Part shown: positions 7,308 through 18,709 of the stretch, in pieces
How the letters are laid out: each line of letters starts with the position of its first letter
Position numbering within the stretch: position 1 is the first letter of the stretch
Assembly (NCBI RefSeq): GCF_014534685.1
Contig: NZ_JACVVX010000001.1
Location: forward strand, 822,501-886,500
Direction: 5' to 3'
Length of the DNA: 64,000 nt
From: Oryzicola mucosus
GTDB lineage: Bacteria; Pseudomonadota; Alphaproteobacteria; Rhizobiales; Rhizobiaceae
Program-made: the position numbers and the translations under genes
Notes under the pieces: model-generated
Database searches by the model: none
Told to the model about the DNA's origin: nothing
Seen by the model: the letters and a program-made list of their open reading frames with translations, nothing else

Positions 7308-8930
7308 ATGATCCGTCTCGAAAATATCGGCAAGCAAAACGGCAAGCAGATCGTCTTCATCGAAGCTTCGGCGGCGATCCAGAAGGGCGAAAAAGTCGGC
7401 CTTGTCGGGCCCAACGGCGCCGGCAAGACGACACTGTTTCGCATGATCACCGGCCAGGAACAGCCCGACGAAGGTCAGGTCGCGGTCGATCGCGGGGTGA
7501 CCATCGGCTATTTCAGCCAGGATGTCGGCGAGATGGCCGGCCGCAGCGTGGTGGCCGAAACGATGGACGGCGCCGGGCCGATCAGCGCGCTGATCGCCGA
7601 GATGAGCGAATTGGAAGCCGCGATGGGCGACCCCGAGCGCGCCGACGAAATGGACGAGATCATCGAGCGTTACGGTGAGGCCCAGGGACGCTTCGAGGAA
7701 CTCGACGGCTATTCGCTCGACGGGCGCGCGCGCGAAGTGCTCGACGGCCTCGGCTTCAGCCAGGAGATGATGGACGGCGATGTCGGCAAGCTCTCCGGCG
7801 GCTGGAAGATGCGCGTCGCACTTGCCCGCATCCTCCTGATGCGCCCCGACGCGCTGTTGCTCGACGAGCCGAGCAACCATCTGGACCTCGAATCGCTGAT
7901 CTGGCTGGAAGATTTCCTGCAAAACTATTCCGGCGCGCTGTTCATGACCTCGCACGACCGCGAATTCATGAACCGCATCTGCACCAAGATCGTCGAGATC
8001 GACGCCGGTTCGCTCACCACTTATTCTGGCAACTACGAGTTCTACCAACAGCAGCGCGCCATCAGCGAAAAGAACCAGCAGGCGCAGTTCGAGCGGCAGC
8101 AGGCCATGCTGGCCAAGGAACTGGACTTCATCGCCCGCTTCAAGGCGCGCGCCTCGCATGCGGCCCAGGTGCAGAGCCGGGTCAAGAAGCTCGAGAAGAT
8201 CGACAAGGTCGAGCCGCCCAAGCGCCGCCAGACGGTGTCGTTCGAGTTCCAGCCGGCGCCGCGCTCCGGCGAGGACGTCGTGACGCTGAAGAACGTCCAC
8301 AAAAGCTATGGCAGCCGTACGATCTATGAAGGGCTGGACTTCCAGGTTCGCCGCAAGGAACGCTGGTGCATCATGGGCATCAACGGCGCGGGCAAGTCGA
8401 CGCTTCTGAAGCTGGTCGCCGGCGCGTCCGACCCCGACAATGGCACCGTCGCGCGCGGTCCCAGCGTCAAGATGGGCTATTTCGCGCAGCATGCGATGGA
8501 TCTGCTCGATGGCGAGCGCACCGTATTCCAGTCGCTGGAAGACAATTTCCCGCAGGCCGGCCAGGCGCCGTTGCGCGCTTTGGCCGGCTGCTTCGGCTTT
8601 TCCGGCGACGAGATCGAGAAGAAGTGCCGGGTTCTGTCCGGCGGCGAAAAGGCGCGGCTGGTCATGGCGATCATGCTGTTCGATCCGCCGAACCTTCTGG
8701 TGCTGGACGAGCCGAGCAACCATCTCGACATTGCCACCAAGGAAATGCTGATCACCGCGCTGTCGCAATATGAGGGGACGATGCTGTTCGTCTCGCATGA
8801 CCGCCATTTCCTCGCAGCACTGTCCAACCGCGTGCTCGAACTGACGCCCGACGGCATCCACACCTATGGCGGCGGCTATACGGAGTATGTCGAGCGCACC
8901 GGCCATGAGGCGCCCGGCCTGCGCAGCTGA
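7308..8930 (+). CDS. ABC-F family ATPase (translation factor type)
   Basis: A 540-residue protein with two ABC ATPase domains and no membrane segments. The first Walker A is GPNGAGKT (residues 34-41) with signature LSGGWKMR; the second Walker A is GINGAGKS with signature LSGGEKARL. Both Walker B regions end in DEPSNHLD, the ABC-F hallmark. The linker between the domains (about 240-300) is rich in Gln, Lys and Arg, as in the ribosome-contacting P-site motif. Proteins of this class bind the ribosomal E site and ease translation stalls. I start at MIRLENIGK; a longer frame from 7287 has no extra homology. Confidence 0.92.
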   Translation: MIRLENIGKQNGKQIVFIEASAAIQKGEKVGLVGPNGAGKTTLFRMITGQEQPDEGQVAVDRGVTIGYFSQDVGEMAGRSVVAETMDGAGPISALIAEMSELEAAMGDPERADEMDEIIERYGEAQGRFEELDGYSLDGRAREVLDGLGFSQEMMDGDVGKLSGGWKMRVALARILLMRPDALLLDEPSNHLDLESLIWLEDFLQNYSGALFMTSHDREFMNRICTKIVEIDAGSLTTYSGNYEFYQQQRAISEKNQQAQFERQQAMLAKELDFIARFKARASHAAQVQSRVKKLEKIDKVEPPKRRQTVSFEFQPAPRSGEDVVTLKNVHKSYGSRTIYEGLDFQVRRKERWCIMGINGAGKSTLLKLVAGASDPDNGTVARGPSVKMGYFAQHAMDLLDGERTVFQSLEDNFPQAGQAPLRALAGCFGFSGDEIEKKCRVLSGGEKARLVMAIMLFDPPNLLVLDEPSNHLDIATKEMLITALSQYEGTMLFVSHDRHFLAALSNRVLELTPDGIHTYGGGYTEYVERTGHEAPGLRS

Positions 8931-9069
8931 TGCCGGACGAACCGTCCGCGGGGGACAAAACCAAAGTTCAGCCGGCGATAGATCGCATTGCGTTGCGCTG
9001 GACGTTTTGGCGCGTTTTCTCTATATAGCGCGCCATCCAGACACTATCGACGACCACTGCAGGGGTTTC

Positions 9070-9819
9070 ATGGCCGGCCATTCACAGTTCAAGAACATCA
9101 TGCACCGTAAGGGGCGGCAGGATGCCGTCCGGTCCAAGATGTTCTCCAAACTCGCACGCGAAATCACCGTTGCCGCCAAGCAGGGCCTGCCTGACCCGGC
9201 GATGAACCCGCGCCTCAGGCTCGCGGTGCAGAACGCCAAAGCGGAATCGATGCCCAAGGACAACATCCAGCGGGCGATCAACAAGGCTTCCGGCGGCGAC
9301 GCGGACAATTACGAGGAAGTGCGCTACGAGGGGTACGGCCCCGGCGGCGTGGCGGTGATCGTGGAAGTCCTGACCGACAACCGCAACCGCTCGGCCTCCA
9401 ATGTGCGCGCCGCCTTCACCAAGTCGGGCGGGGCGCTGGGCGAGACCGGCTCGGTTGCCTTCATGTTCGACCGCGTCGGCGAGATCGTCTATCCGGCTTC
9501 GGTCGGCGATGCCGACAAGGTGATGGACGCCGCCATCGAAGCAGGCGCCGACGACGTGCAGTCCGACGAGGATGGCCACACCATCATCTGCGGTTTCGAA
9601 GCGCTGGGCGAGACCTCCAAGGCCCTGGAAGCAGCCCTTGGCGAGGCAAGCTCGGTCAAGGTGATCTGGAAGCCGCAAAACAGCATCCCGGTCGATGAAG
9701 ACCGCGCGCAGTCGCTGATGAAGCTGGTCGGTACGCTCGAGGATGACGACGACGTCCAGAACGTCTACGCCAATTTCGAGATCGACGACGAGACCATGGC
9801 CAAGCTGAGCGCGGCCTGA
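9070..9819 (+). CDS. yebC: YebC/PmpR-family protein
   Basis: A 249-residue protein starting with the hallmark [15 protein letters not shown]. YebC-family proteins were described as transcriptional regulators and more recently as ribosome-associated factors that help at proline stretches. In many Alphaproteobacteria yebC lies just before ruvC; here it is 22 kb away from ruvCAB. Its stop codon overlaps the start of the next gene (TGATG), so the two are translationally coupled. Confidence 0.95.
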   Translation: MAGHSQFKNIMHRKGRQDAVRSKMFSKLAREITVAAKQGLPDPAMNPRLRLAVQNAKAESMPKDNIQRAINKASGGDADNYEEVRYEGYGPGGVAVIVEVLTDNRNRSASNVRAAFTKSGGALGETGSVAFMFDRVGEIVYPASVGDADKVMDAAIEAGADDVQSDEDGHTIICGFEALGETSKALEAALGEASSVKVIWKPQNSIPVDEDRAQSLMKLVGTLEDDDDVQNVYANFEIDDETMAKLSAA

Positions 9820-10130
9820 TGGACACAGCCTCCAAGCCCGTCATCCGGATCGCCTACTGCACCCAGTGCAACTGGCTGTTGCGGGCGGGCTGGATGGCGC
9901 AGGAGCTGTTGTCGACCTTCGGCACCGATCTCGGAGAAGTTACGCTGGTGCCGGGCACTGGCGGCATCTTCGAGATCACCTGCGACGGGCACGTGGTATG
10001 GGAACGCAAGCGTGACGGCGGTTTTCCCGATGCGGCGAAGCTCAAGCAGCTCGTGCGCGACGTGATCGACCCCAATCGCGATCTCGGCCATTCCGACCGC
10101 AAAGCCAAGGCGGAAAAGCCGGCGGGTTGA
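9819..10130 (+). CDS. SelT/SelW/SelH-like protein (Rdx family, Cys form)
   Basis: A 103-residue thioredoxin-like protein of the SelW/Rdx family. The redox motif is CTQC at residues 14-17 in YCTQCNWLLRAGW; bacterial selenoprotein W has Cys-x-x-Sec at this place, so this is the Cys form. The conserved GTGGIFEI segment follows near residue 50. It starts at an ATG that shares its A with the yebC stop codon. The cellular role of the family is poorly defined, probably thiol redox. Confidence 0.85.
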   Translation: MDTASKPVIRIAYCTQCNWLLRAGWMAQELLSTFGTDLGEVTLVPGTGGIFEITCDGHVVWERKRDGGFPDAAKLKQLVRDVIDPNRDLGHSDRKAKAEKPAG

Positions 10131-10183
10131 GGCCGTAGGGGCAGTGGGTTGCCGCCGCGTATCGGATACACGTCAAACCCAAA

Positions 10184-10214
10184 GGAAAAGGCGCTTGCCT
10201 TGCAGCAAGCGCCT
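10184..10214 (-). terminator. Intrinsic terminator, minus strand
   Basis: A perfect 10-bp stem, AGGCGCTTGC (10189-10198) with GCAAGCGCCT (10205-10214), has a 6-nt loop. On the minus strand it runs into TTTTCC. It closes a minus-strand unit that carries the two small ORFs at 10281-10491. On the plus strand no T run follows, so it is unlikely to serve the SelW-like gene, though the stem could help there. Confidence 0.7.
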
Positions 10215-10280
10215 CCGTGTTTCCGTCCATGGCGCGGCTCAGTGGCAGTGACCGAGGTCACCGACCGCGCATCTCGCGCC

Positions 10281-10352
10281 TTAACGGGAAGACTGCTTCC
10301 CGAAAGTGCAATCCGCTGAGCCTACGTTCTGGAAAACGAAATCACTCGACAT
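10281..10352 (-). CDS. 23-residue ORF with near-complete Shine-Dalgarno match
   Basis: A 23-codon ORF starting MSSDFVFQNVG and ending KQSSR-TAA. It is preceded by GAAAGGAGGTGATCC (10354-10368), which is the exact complement of the 3' tail of 16S rRNA over about 14-15 nt, with ideal spacing to the ATG at 10352. Such a long match is far beyond a usual ribosome binding site. After the TAA the same frame stays open for 13 more codons, ending in GDLGHCH and TGA. An intrinsic terminator lies about 70 bp downstream. I do not recognise the peptide. It may be a highly translated small protein, a leader peptide or a ribosome-binding RNA. Confidence 0.45.
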   Translation of the reverse strand: MSSDFVFQNVGSADCTFGKQSSR

Positions 10353-10356
10353 CGGA

Positions 10357-10491
10357 TCACCTCCTTTCAGTTCGTTGAACACGACGCCAATGTGGGATGA
10401 TTTTCGCGACTGCGCAAGAGCCTCTTAATTCTTCTTTTGGCGAATCCGGTTTGCGCCGGCGACGCGTCTTGACACAGCCCGGCTTTTTCAT
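10357..10491 (-). CDS. Possible 44-residue basic small ORF
   Basis: A 44-codon ORF starting MKKPGCVKTRRRRK, very rich in Arg and Lys, with two Cys (residues 6 and 26). Its stop TGA lies inside the strong ribosome binding site of the following 23-codon ORF, so translation of the two could be coupled. It has no clear ribosome binding site of its own and no recognised homology. It may be a leader ORF or a chance frame. Confidence 0.25.
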   Translation of the reverse strand: MKKPGCVKTRRRRKPDSPKEELRGSCAVAKIIPHWRRVQRTERR

Positions 10492-10636
10492 ATTTGATCC
10501 GCGCCAGAGCGCTTGGGGCGCCACCTGTCCGCGGCAAGGGAGCCTGCTCCCACCCATTCGGCGATACCGAAGACGACTTTCCCAGCCTTCTTCCGGCCTG
10601 TGAAGCGGACATCAGGCGCAATGGAAGGATGCTTCA

Positions 10637-12343
10637 ATGGCCCTCACCCCGCGTGACCTCTCATCCCGCACCACGCTTGAAACCCTGCGCGGCCAGGCAA
10701 AACGCTGGCTCAAGGCACTTCAAGCGGGTGACAGCAATGCCGTCGGCCGCTTCGCATCGGCCTTTCCCGGTCATGCCGGCGTCCCGCGCCTGCGCGAGGT
10801 CCAGCAAGCGTTGAGCCGCGAGTATGGCTTTGCCAGCTGGGCAGCCCTCAAGCAGGAGATCACCGATCGGGAGCTCGCCCGGCGCGGTCATGGCGAGCGC
10901 GTGGCGCTTTTCCTGGAAAAGTCTGCTTTGCGCTATGGTCTGGCGCCTGGCGCGCTGGACTATGGCAACTACGAGGCGGACAGACCGGCCCGCGGTGCGA
11001 TGGCGCTGCGGCTGTTCGAAAACCACCCCGAGATCGCCCGCGACAGCATTCATACGGCAGTAGCTGCCGGCGACATCGCAGCGGTCCGGACGTTCATCGC
11101 CAACGATGCATCGCTTGCCGCGCAGCCCGGCCCCGTCGATGGCTGGACGCCATTGCTGCGGCTCGCTTATACGCGCCTGCCCTCCGAGGCTACCGGGCGC
11201 GATGCGGTGGAGATCGCAAGCCTTTTGCTCGACAATGGAGCGTCGGCGTCGGATTTCTGGAGCGACGGCCGGAACCATTTCATCGTGCTGACCGGCGCCA
11301 TCGGCGGTGGAGAAAGCAACCAGCCGCCGCATCCCAGGGCCGAGGATCTGGTGCGCCTGCTGCTTGGCCGTGGCGCCGACCCGCTCGACGGCCAAGCGCT
11401 GTACAACACCTCGTTGGGTGCCGACGACACTTTCTGGCTCGACCTGCTCTGGGCCGAATCCGGGCGGCGCGGCGAGACGGCGCGCTGGCGCGAAACGCCG
11501 CGCGAACTGCACGGACCGGCGCTCGACTATCTGCTGGGCAATGCGGTGCCGAACCAGCCCAAGCGCGCCGCATGGCTTCTGGCGCATGGCGCGCGCGCCG
11601 ACGCAACTAACCCGCATTCCAGGCGCAGCGTGGTCCGCAGCGCCGTGCTGAACGGGCGCAGGGATTTGGCGCAGCTGTTGATTGAGAATGGCGCTGTCGA
11701 GCCCGAATTGACTGCGCAGGAGGCTTTCGTGGCCGCCATTGCATCGGGCGAGGAAGCGCAAGCGCGCAAGCTGCTGGAGGGAAACGCCGCGTTTCTTGCC
11801 GATCCGCAACCTTTCTTCATCGCCGTCAGGCAGGCTCGGCCTGCCATAGCGCGGCTTGCGCTGGCTTTGGGCCTGTCGCCCGATGTCGAGACCCGCGACG
11901 GCGTGCGCCCGCTGCACGAGGCTGCCGGCGTCAATGCGCTGGAGATCGTGCGGCTGCTGGTGGAGGCCGGCGCCGAGGTGGACGCTGTCGAACGGCGCTA
12001 TGGTTCCACACCGCTCGGTTGGGCGAACCACAACGGTGCCGATGCGGTGCTGGCCTATCTGGCGGCGCTCAGCGGGGATGTCTGCGGCCTGTGCCAGGCA
12101 GCCCGGCTCGAGCAGTTGGAGGTGCTGCTGCAGGCCGATGCAGGGCTGGCAAATACCAGGACACGGTCGGGCCTGCCACCGCTCTTCACCTTGCCCGACG
12201 ATGACGGACAGGCAGCGGACGTGGCCGAATTGCTGCTTGCGGCGGGTGCCGATGCTACGGCGCGAAACCCGGCTGGCCTGACACCAGCCGATGTCGCGCG
12301 CCAGAGAGGGCTGTTCGATACCGCTACCCTCTTGGCGCCCTGA
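10637..12343 (+). CDS. Ankyrin-repeat protein
   Basis: A 568-residue cytoplasmic protein. The N-terminal 90 residues form a domain with LREVQQALSREYGFASWAAL, often seen before ankyrin repeats in rhizobial proteins. The rest carries degenerate ankyrin repeats, for example GWTPLLRLAYTRL near residue 170, DGVRPLHEAAGVNALEIV near residue 425 and YGSTPLGWANHNGA near residue 455, plus a last repeat at about 510-560. No signal peptide or membrane segment. Probably a protein-protein interaction module; the partner is unknown. It has no operon partners. Confidence 0.85.
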   Translation: MALTPRDLSSRTTLETLRGQAKRWLKALQAGDSNAVGRFASAFPGHAGVPRLREVQQALSREYGFASWAALKQEITDRELARRGHGERVALFLEKSALRYGLAPGALDYGNYEADRPARGAMALRLFENHPEIARDSIHTAVAAGDIAAVRTFIANDASLAAQPGPVDGWTPLLRLAYTRLPSEATGRDAVEIASLLLDNGASASDFWSDGRNHFIVLTGAIGGGESNQPPHPRAEDLVRLLLGRGADPLDGQALYNTSLGADDTFWLDLLWAESGRRGETARWRETPRELHGPALDYLLGNAVPNQPKRAAWLLAHGARADATNPHSRRSVVRSAVLNGRRDLAQLLIENGAVEPELTAQEAFVAAIASGEEAQARKLLEGNAAFLADPQPFFIAVRQARPAIARLALALGLSPDVETRDGVRPLHEAAGVNALEIVRLLVEAGAEVDAVERRYGSTPLGWANHNGADAVLAYLAALSGDVCGLCQAARLEQLEVLLQADAGLANTRTRSGLPPLFTLPDDDGQAADVAELLLAAGADATARNPAGLTPADVARQRGLFDTATLLAP

Positions 12344-12474
12344 CAGCCACGGACAACAATCCGGAGACGCGACCTTTCTGGATGTCGGGGCTCCAGCCCT
12401 TCGTTATGGCTTCGGGCGTTCGGTCGCCCAGGAAGCCAATCGTTGGCTTCCTGTCCGCTGAGCGGATCGCTCCC

Positions 12475-14430
<1,956 letters not shown>

Positions 14431-14724
14431 TTGACCTTCTTCCTCCCAAAGCTCGGGCGCCGCGTCTCCCGCGCGGCGCTCGCCTGATCGCGGCGAATTC
14501 GGCTGTTCTAGCAGGCCTTCCAATCTGGCGACATTAGACATTCGGCAGGGCGACAGCCTGCCGCATCCGAGAATGGGGCGTGTCCTTCAGCGATGAATTA
14601 GCAGCCGCCGGAGATGGCTGCCAACCATATGATTTCATGATGGAATCCCACGATCGCATCAGCCGATTTCAATAGACGGTTAACCATCGGGTCGCACACT
14701 CTCGATTTGGGAGGATGGTTCATC

Positions 14725-15012
14725 ATGGAAGGACTTGCAATGCGCGGCACTGCTGAACTCGAACTGATGATGAAGGGCTACGGCCTGACCACGGCGGAAA
14801 TTCTCTACCACATGCCCGATCACCCTCACGTCCTGCAGACATTCGTCTGGCAGGACTACGACCTCGCTCCCAAATTTCCTGTCCTGTTCGGCTTCATCGA
14901 TTTCTGGAAGGCGAAGCTGGACGGTCCGCTGCACTCGGTGCGCTATACCCACAAGAAGCTGATTTCCGCCAGCGAATGGCGCAAGGTCGACGGCGAGATC
15001 GTGCTGCACTGA
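14725..15012 (+). CDS. usg: Usg-family small protein
   Basis: A 95-residue cytosolic protein of the alphaproteobacterial Usg family, named after the ORF near trpF in Caulobacter. The sequence has the conserved core LTTAEILYHMPDHPHVLQT, then WQDYDLAPKFPVL, and ends GEIVLH. The function is unknown. I prefer the ATG at 14725 with GGGAGG 10 bp upstream; the ATG at 14740 with GGAAGGA is an alternative giving 90 residues. It has no operon partners. Confidence 0.75.
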   Translation: MEGLAMRGTAELELMMKGYGLTTAEILYHMPDHPHVLQTFVWQDYDLAPKFPVLFGFIDFWKAKLDGPLHSVRYTHKKLISASEWRKVDGEIVLH

Positions 15013-15158
15013 TCAGTCGAAGCTTTTGGGATGAGCACTGGACGACAAGCCGCCGGCGGCTGGTCGATTGTGCATGAGCAGGCTTGCTCCTAAGTGATGG
15101 GTTCGGCTTTGAGTCGAAGCCGGGATGGATCCCGGCACGCCTACAAGGAGGAAACCAA

Positions 15159-16265
15159 ATGAAGAAAAAGACACTGGCCGGGCTTGCGCTCGCCACATCC
15201 CTGCTCATGTCCTCGGCTGCCTATGCGGAGATCGTCATCGGCCTCGTCGCGCCGCTGACCGGCCCGGTCGCCGCCTATGGCGAGCAGGTCAAGAACGGCG
15301 CCCAGACCGCAGTCGAGGTGATCAACAAGAATGGCGGCATTCTCGGCGAACAGGTCACGCTCAAGCTGGCCGACGATGCGGGCGACCCCAAGCAGGGCGT
15401 TTCGGCCGCCAACCAGCTTGTCGGCGAGGGCATCCGCTTCGTCGTCGGACCGGTGACATCGGGCGTCGCGGTGCCAGCTTCGGACGTGTTTGCCGAAAAC
15501 GGCATCCTGATGGTGACGCCGACCGCGACCGCGCCGGACCTGACCGCGCGCGGGCTGACTAACGTGCTGCGCACCTGCGGCCGTGACGACCAGCAGGCCG
15601 AAGTGGCGGCTGCCTACGTCCTGAAGGCCCTGAAGGACAAGCGCATCGCCATTGTCGACGACAAGGGCACCTATGGAAAAGGCCTGGCCGACGCGTTCAA
15701 AGCCGCGATCAATGCGGGCGGGGTGACGGAAGTCGCCGCCAACTCGCTCAACCCCGGGGAGAAGGACTTTTCCGCGCTGATCACGCGGCTTAAGGCCGAC
15801 AATGTCGACGTGATCTATTTCGGCGGCTATCACCCTGAGGGCGGGCTTCTGGCGCGCCAGCTCAAGGATGCAGCGGTCAACGCCACCATCATTGGCGGCG
15901 AGGGCCTGTCCAACACCGAGTTCTGGGCCATCGGCAACGAGGCGGCGGCGGGAACGCTGTTCACCAACGCCACCGACGCGCTGAAGAACCCGGACTCGGC
16001 GGCGGCCGTGAAAGCCCTGAACGACAAGGGGATCCCGCCGGAGGCCTTCACCCTCAACGCCTATGCCGCCGTGGAGGTGCTCAAGGCCGGCATCGAGAAG
16101 GCAGGCAGCGCGGAGGATGCCGAGGCGGTCGCCGCCGCGCTCAAGGGCGGAGAGCCAATCCTGACCGCAATCGGCAAGCTCACCTATGGCGAAACCGGCG
16201 ATCTGAGCTCGCCGAGTTTCTCGCTGTTCAAGTGGGAAGGCGGCAAGATCGTCGCTGCCGAATAA
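15159..16265 (+). CDS. Branched-chain amino acid-type ABC transporter substrate-binding protein
   Basis: A 368-residue periplasmic binding protein of the Leu/Ile/Val family. The signal peptide is [22 protein letters not shown] with cleavage before EIVIG. The mature part begins with [18 protein letters not shown], the family signature. The ribosome binding site AAGGAGG lies 8-14 bp before the ATG. No permease or ATPase gene is adjacent. The only Liv permease/ATPase set in the window (58678-62014) lacks its own binding protein here, but a link between them is speculation. A hairpin-like GCCGGGCC..GCCCGGC sequence follows the stop (around 16288-16304). Confidence 0.92.
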   Translation: MKKKTLAGLALATSLLMSSAAYAEIVIGLVAPLTGPVAAYGEQVKNGAQTAVEVINKNGGILGEQVTLKLADDAGDPKQGVSAANQLVGEGIRFVVGPVTSGVAVPASDVFAENGILMVTPTATAPDLTARGLTNVLRTCGRDDQQAEVAAAYVLKALKDKRIAIVDDKGTYGKGLADAFKAAINAGGVTEVAANSLNPGEKDFSALITRLKADNVDVIYFGGYHPEGGLLARQLKDAAVNATIIGGEGLSNTEFWAIGNEAAAGTLFTNATDALKNPDSAAAVKALNDKGIPPEAFTLNAYAAVEVLKAGIEKAGSAEDAEAVAAALKGGEPILTAIGKLTYGETGDLSSPSFSLFKWEGGKIVAAE

Positions 16266-16530
16266 GCACAGCGCATATCTGCGGAAGCCGGGCCGAGCGC
16301 CCGGCTTTCGTATCTGGGCTGGAGGTCTGGTAGCTCTTGCCCTCGCGGCGGCTACTCGAAATTCCGACGACGCCGGTTGACGAGCATGCAAACGATTCCG
16401 GGCATCGAGGACAGTCGATGCAATTAAAAATTGTATTTCGAGTGCCGTACCCGCTTGATTTGCAGCTGCTTCGATGAAACATTGATGGCGTGACGATGTG
16501 AGCCGACTACTCCCGAAGGTTGGAGGTCGC

Positions 16531-17649
16531 ATGCCGGAACCAAGCCATTGGTGTCTGATCTTTTCGGACGGAACAGGCCAACGCGGCGTTCGCGAAGATG
16601 CCGCCAGGAAGAATACCAACATCTTCCAGATGTATGCGGCCGCCTCCGACAAACCCTATCTCGACGCGTTCTACGATGCGGGCCTTGGTGCGCCGGAAGA
16701 GGACCAGGACGACACGCCAGCCCGCAAGGCGCGCAATCTCTTCGCCAAGGCGACGGGATGGGGCATCACCGACAACATCGTCGATTGCTATGAGGCGCTG
16801 CTGCTGCGCTGGCGACCGGGCGTGAAGATCGGCGTGTTCGGCTTCAGTCGTGGAGCCTACACGGTTCGTTGTCTGGGCGGCACATTGTCGACCTGCGGGC
16901 TTGCGACGAGCGACGGCAGCAAGCCGATCTCGAAGGACGAAAAGGGCAAGGGCGCCGAACGCCGCCGCGCCATCGCCCTGGAGGCCGTCGAAGCCTACAA
17001 GATGCGAGACAAGGCCGAGCGCAAGAAGGCGGGTAAAGCATTCGCCGCGACATACCAGGCGGCACCGGTGGTGCCCGATGTGGTCGGGGTGTTCGACACG
17101 GTCAAATCACTCGGTCTGCCGGGCTTGATGAACCTCGCCAACCCGTGGCGGCACAAGTTCCACGACACCGAATTGTCGCCGCGTGTGCCAGTCGGACTGC
17201 AGGCGCTTTCCATCGACGAAAACCGCAAGGCGTTCCTGCCCATCCGTTGGGACGATCCGACGCCGGAGGGAACTGCCGCCGGCCAGGTCATCGAACAGGT
17301 CTGGTTTCCCGGCGTTCATTCCGACATCGGCGGCGGCTATGAAGACGAGGACGACGACTGGAAACTCGCCGACCTGTCGCTGGACTGGATGCTCGACCGG
17401 CTGCGCAAGCTCGCCGGTCTGCACATTCCGCTGACGGTGACGATCGATAAAAATCTGCTGGGCAAGCAGCACGACGAGCGCACGGGGTGGGGCACGTTCT
17501 GGCTGCCCGCCGACCGCAGCGTCAGGGGCGAAAGCCGAGACCTCGACGCGCTTTGCGGTGATATCGAGAATCGGTTTGACCGGCACCTACCGCGTTACCG
17601 GCCCAACTCCCTCAGAAGGCATCCAAGGGTGGAGGACCGCTATCCCTAA
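16531..17649 (+). CDS. DUF2235 alpha/beta-hydrolase (Tle1-like lipase domain)
   Basis: A 372-residue protein with a DUF2235 domain, an alpha/beta-hydrolase fold also found in type VI secretion phospholipase effectors (Tle1). The nucleophile elbow is GFSRGA with Ser106, followed by VVGVFDTVKSLGLP and WFPGVHSDIGGGY, both family hallmarks with candidate Asp and His residues. No signal peptide. The start MPEPSHW follows TGGAGG by 4 bp. There are no T6SS genes (VgrG, PAAR, immunity) next to it, so an effector role is not supported; a cytoplasmic lipase or esterase is equally possible. Confidence 0.85.
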   Translation: MPEPSHWCLIFSDGTGQRGVREDAARKNTNIFQMYAAASDKPYLDAFYDAGLGAPEEDQDDTPARKARNLFAKATGWGITDNIVDCYEALLLRWRPGVKIGVFGFSRGAYTVRCLGGTLSTCGLATSDGSKPISKDEKGKGAERRRAIALEAVEAYKMRDKAERKKAGKAFAATYQAAPVVPDVVGVFDTVKSLGLPGLMNLANPWRHKFHDTELSPRVPVGLQALSIDENRKAFLPIRWDDPTPEGTAAGQVIEQVWFPGVHSDIGGGYEDEDDDWKLADLSLDWMLDRLRKLAGLHIPLTVTIDKNLLGKQHDERTGWGTFWLPADRSVRGESRDLDALCGDIENRFDRHLPRYRPNSLRRHPRVEDRYP

Positions 17650-17673
17650 GCCCCAAGCCTCAGGGCTTGGGGT
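17650..17673. terminator. Hairpin at a convergent gene end
   Basis: CCCCAAGCC (17651-17659) pairs with GGCTTGGGG (17664-17672) around a TCAG loop that contains the stop codon of the minus-strand aldo/keto reductase. It lies 1 bp after the stop codon of the DUF2235 gene. No T run follows on either strand, so it is only a candidate bidirectional transcript end. Confidence 0.35.
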
Positions 17674-18709
17674 CGAAGGGCGCGGGACGGCGGCCCGCGG
17701 TCTGCCGCTCCAGCATCCAGCCCGGATATTCCGGCGGCAGGGCGCTCACCTTGTCGAGGCGGGCGATATCCTCGGCATCCAGATCAAGCCCCGTGGCGGC
17801 GAGGTTCTGCTCGAGCTGGTCCAGACGGCTGGCGCCGATGATGACCGACATCACGAAGGGTTTGGCCAGGACGTAGCCGAGCGCCACCGTGGCGACGCTG
17901 ACATCGTGTTTTTTCGCCACCTCGCGCATTTCGGCGACGCAGGCCCAGCCGCGGGTTTCGTCGACCGGTGGGAAGTTGAAGCTGGCGCGGCGCCCTTCGC
18001 CATTGCCCGGCGCATCGGGACCGTATTTGCCCGACAGCAGTCCGCCGGCCAGCGGCGACCAGACCATCAGGCCGAGCTTCTCCTCGTTGAGCAGAGGGAC
18101 GATATCGCGTTCGAGATCGCGTCCGGCGATGGAATAATAGGCCTGCAGGGTCTCGAAGCGGGCATAGCCCTTGGCCTCGGAAATGCCGAGCGCCTTGGCG
18201 ATGCGCCAGGCCTGCCAGTTGGAAACGCCGACATAACGCACGAGACCGCTGGAGACGATGTCGTCGAGGGCTTTCAGGGTCTCGTCGATGGGTGTCACCG
18301 GGTCGGTGCCGTGGATCTGGTAGAGATCGATATGGTCGGTCTGCAGCCGGTCGAGGCTGGCTTCGACCTGGTCCATGATATGGCCGCGCGAGGCGCCCCG
18401 GTCGTTAGGGCCGTTGCCCATCGAGCCATAGACCTTTGTGGCGATGACGACATCCTGACGCTTGACGCCGAGATTGATCAGCGACTGGCCCAGAATGCGC
18501 TCCGAAGCGCCGAAGGAATAGACATTGGCGGTGTCGATGAAATTGACGCCGGCTGCGAGCGAGCGTTCTACGATCTCATCGGCGGCATTCTGGTCGACGC
18601 TGGCAATGGCGCCCCATTGGCCCTCGCCGCCTGGGTCGCCGAAGGTCATGGTGCCGAGGCAGATTTCGGAAACGAACAGTCCAGTGCGGCCAAGCTGATT
18701 GTAGCGCAT
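17660..18709 (-). CDS. Aldo/keto reductase
   Basis: A 349-residue NADPH-dependent aldo/keto reductase of the YajO/potassium-channel-beta-like group. The catalytic tetrad regions are visible: FIDTANVYSFG (Asp, Tyr), VIATKVYG (Lys) and IDLYQIHGTDP (His). The C-terminal coenzyme segment VIIGASRLDQLEQN is typical. I start at MRYNQLGRTGL with GGAGAAAT upstream; the frame from 18790 adds sequence without homology. Substrate unknown; these enzymes reduce varied aldehydes and ketones. It ends tail to tail with the DUF2235 gene. Confidence 0.92.
   Translation of the reverse strand: MRYNQLGRTGLFVSEICLGTMTFGDPGGEGQWGAIASVDQNAADEIVERSLAAGVNFIDTANVYSFGASERILGQSLINLGVKRQDVVIATKVYGSMGNGPNDRGASRGHIMDQVEASLDRLQTDHIDLYQIHGTDPVTPIDETLKALDDIVSSGLVRYVGVSNWQAWRIAKALGISEAKGYARFETLQAYYSIAGRDLERDIVPLLNEEKLGLMVWSPLAGGLLSGKYGPDAPGNGEGRRASFNFPPVDETRGWACVAEMREVAKKHDVSVATVALGYVLAKPFVMSVIIGASRLDQLEQNLAATGLDLDAEDIARLDKVSALPPEYPGWMLERQTAGRRPAPFDPKP

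Noticed and set aside
7239-8906. 555-codon minus-strand open frame
   Set aside because: Antisense to the ABC-F gene with clear Walker and signature motifs; no independent homology.
10354-10368. GGATCACCTCCTTTC on the plus strand, identical to the 16S rRNA 3' end
   Set aside because: Only 15 nt match and nothing rRNA-like precedes it; it is better explained as a long Shine-Dalgarno site on the minus strand.
16531-17649. Type VI secretion effector locus
   Set aside because: Only the DUF2235 domain supports it; no VgrG, PAAR, chaperone or immunity gene is present.
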